A stretch of 33,475 nt of DNA from an uncultured Pelagibacteraceae bacterium (GTDB lineage: Bacteria; Pseudomonadota; Alphaproteobacteria; Pelagibacterales; Pelagibacteraceae), in the NCBI GenBank assembly GCA_902571425.1, contig CACGBZ010000012.1:1-33475 (forward strand), written 5' to 3'. This document shows, in pieces, positions 33,382-33,475 of this stretch. Each line of letters starts with the position of its first letter. The first letter of the stretch is position 1. The notes under the pieces are model-generated. The model was given only the letters and a program-made list of their open reading frames with translations, was not told where the DNA came from and did no database searches. Both the position numbers and the translations under genes were made by a program.

Positions 33382-33475
33382 TTAGTCAATTTTTATATCA
33401 GTTATTTTTTCATTAAAGAGTTTCAAAACATCTAACGTTATATCTAAGTTTTTTTTAGCCATCAACAAATCTTCT
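33382..33475 (-). CDS. skp: C-terminal end of a Skp/OmpH-like periplasmic chaperone (partial)
   Basis: An open frame enters from the right edge and ends at the TAA at 33384-33382. The visible 30 residues end with LDITLDVLKLFNEKITDIKID. The DIT-x-DVLK element matches the C-terminal end of Skp/OmpH proteins (DITADVLKQVK in E. coli), and skp is the usual gene just upstream of lpxD/fabZ/lpxA. Only the tail is present, so the call rests on that motif and on position. The frame is open on the right, so the start is outside. Confidence 0.72.
   Translation of the reverse strand, partial: EDLLMAKKNLDITLDVLKLFNEKITDIKID

Overview
This window looks like a chromosomal segment of a SAR11-type alphaproteobacterium ('Candidatus Pelagibacter' or a close relative). 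The support is the very AT-rich sequence, genes that mostly overlap or sit within a few bases of each other, an alphaproteobacterial fused ispDF gene, an alphaproteobacterial LexA box (GAAC-N7-GAAC), and gene neighbourhoods typical of alphaproteobacteria (tpiA-secG-pyrG-kdsA-eno-ftsB ... lipA-ratA; trpEGDC ... lexA; skp/fabZ/lpxD/lpxA/lpxI/lpxB). Species-level placement is inference. I see no insertion sequence, prophage, CRISPR array or foreign-looking island, and no gene-free stretch over 300 bases.

Layout, left to right. 1-1619: the N-terminal part of valS on the minus strand, cut by the window edge. 1744-1943: tRNA-Cys and tRNA-Asn on the plus strand. 2007-2378: a small XRE-type repressor, minus strand. 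2569-7003: the aapJQMP general amino-acid ABC transporter, transcribed leftward, with a strong hairpin-plus-U-tract between aapJ and aapQ and palindromes in the aapJ leader. 7181-7257: tRNA-Arg(UCU). 7286-13227: a tightly packed ntrY-ntrX-trkA-trkH operon, leftward. 13252-15304: ispDF-pgpA-pncC, rightward. 15297-21748: an eight-gene leftward run tpiA-secG-pyrG-kdsA-eno-ftsB-lipA-ratA. 21805-27030: ppiD-trpE-trpG-trpD-trpC, rightward. 27120-29220: lexA-gltX behind a LexA box. 29197-33475: a leftward envelope operon skp(partial)-fabZ-lpxD-lpxA-lpxI-lpxB.

The genes are mainly housekeeping: tRNA charging (valS, gltX), amino-acid uptake (aap), potassium uptake (trkAH) next to a two-component system (ntrYX), isoprenoid, phosphatidylglycerol, lipoate, nucleotide and glycolytic enzymes, tryptophan synthesis, SOS control, and lipid A assembly. 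kdsA makes Kdo for the lipopolysaccharide whose lipid A part is made by the lpx genes at the right end.

I did not find a clearly new multi-gene system. The points most worth a second look are: (1) NtrX keeps its receiver, Walker A and DNA-binding domains but has lost the GAFTGA sigma-54 contact loop and has Gln instead of Glu in Walker B; (2) its partner NtrY has no PAS domain between HAMP and the histidine kinase; (3) the aapJ leader palindromes and the aapJ/aapQ intercistronic terminator; (4) the LexA box placed to control lexA and probably gltX; (5) a PpiD that appears to have lost its parvulin domain; and (6) junctions where genes common in other alphaproteobacteria are absent (pdh genes between ftsB and lipA, moa/moe genes between trpC and lexA).
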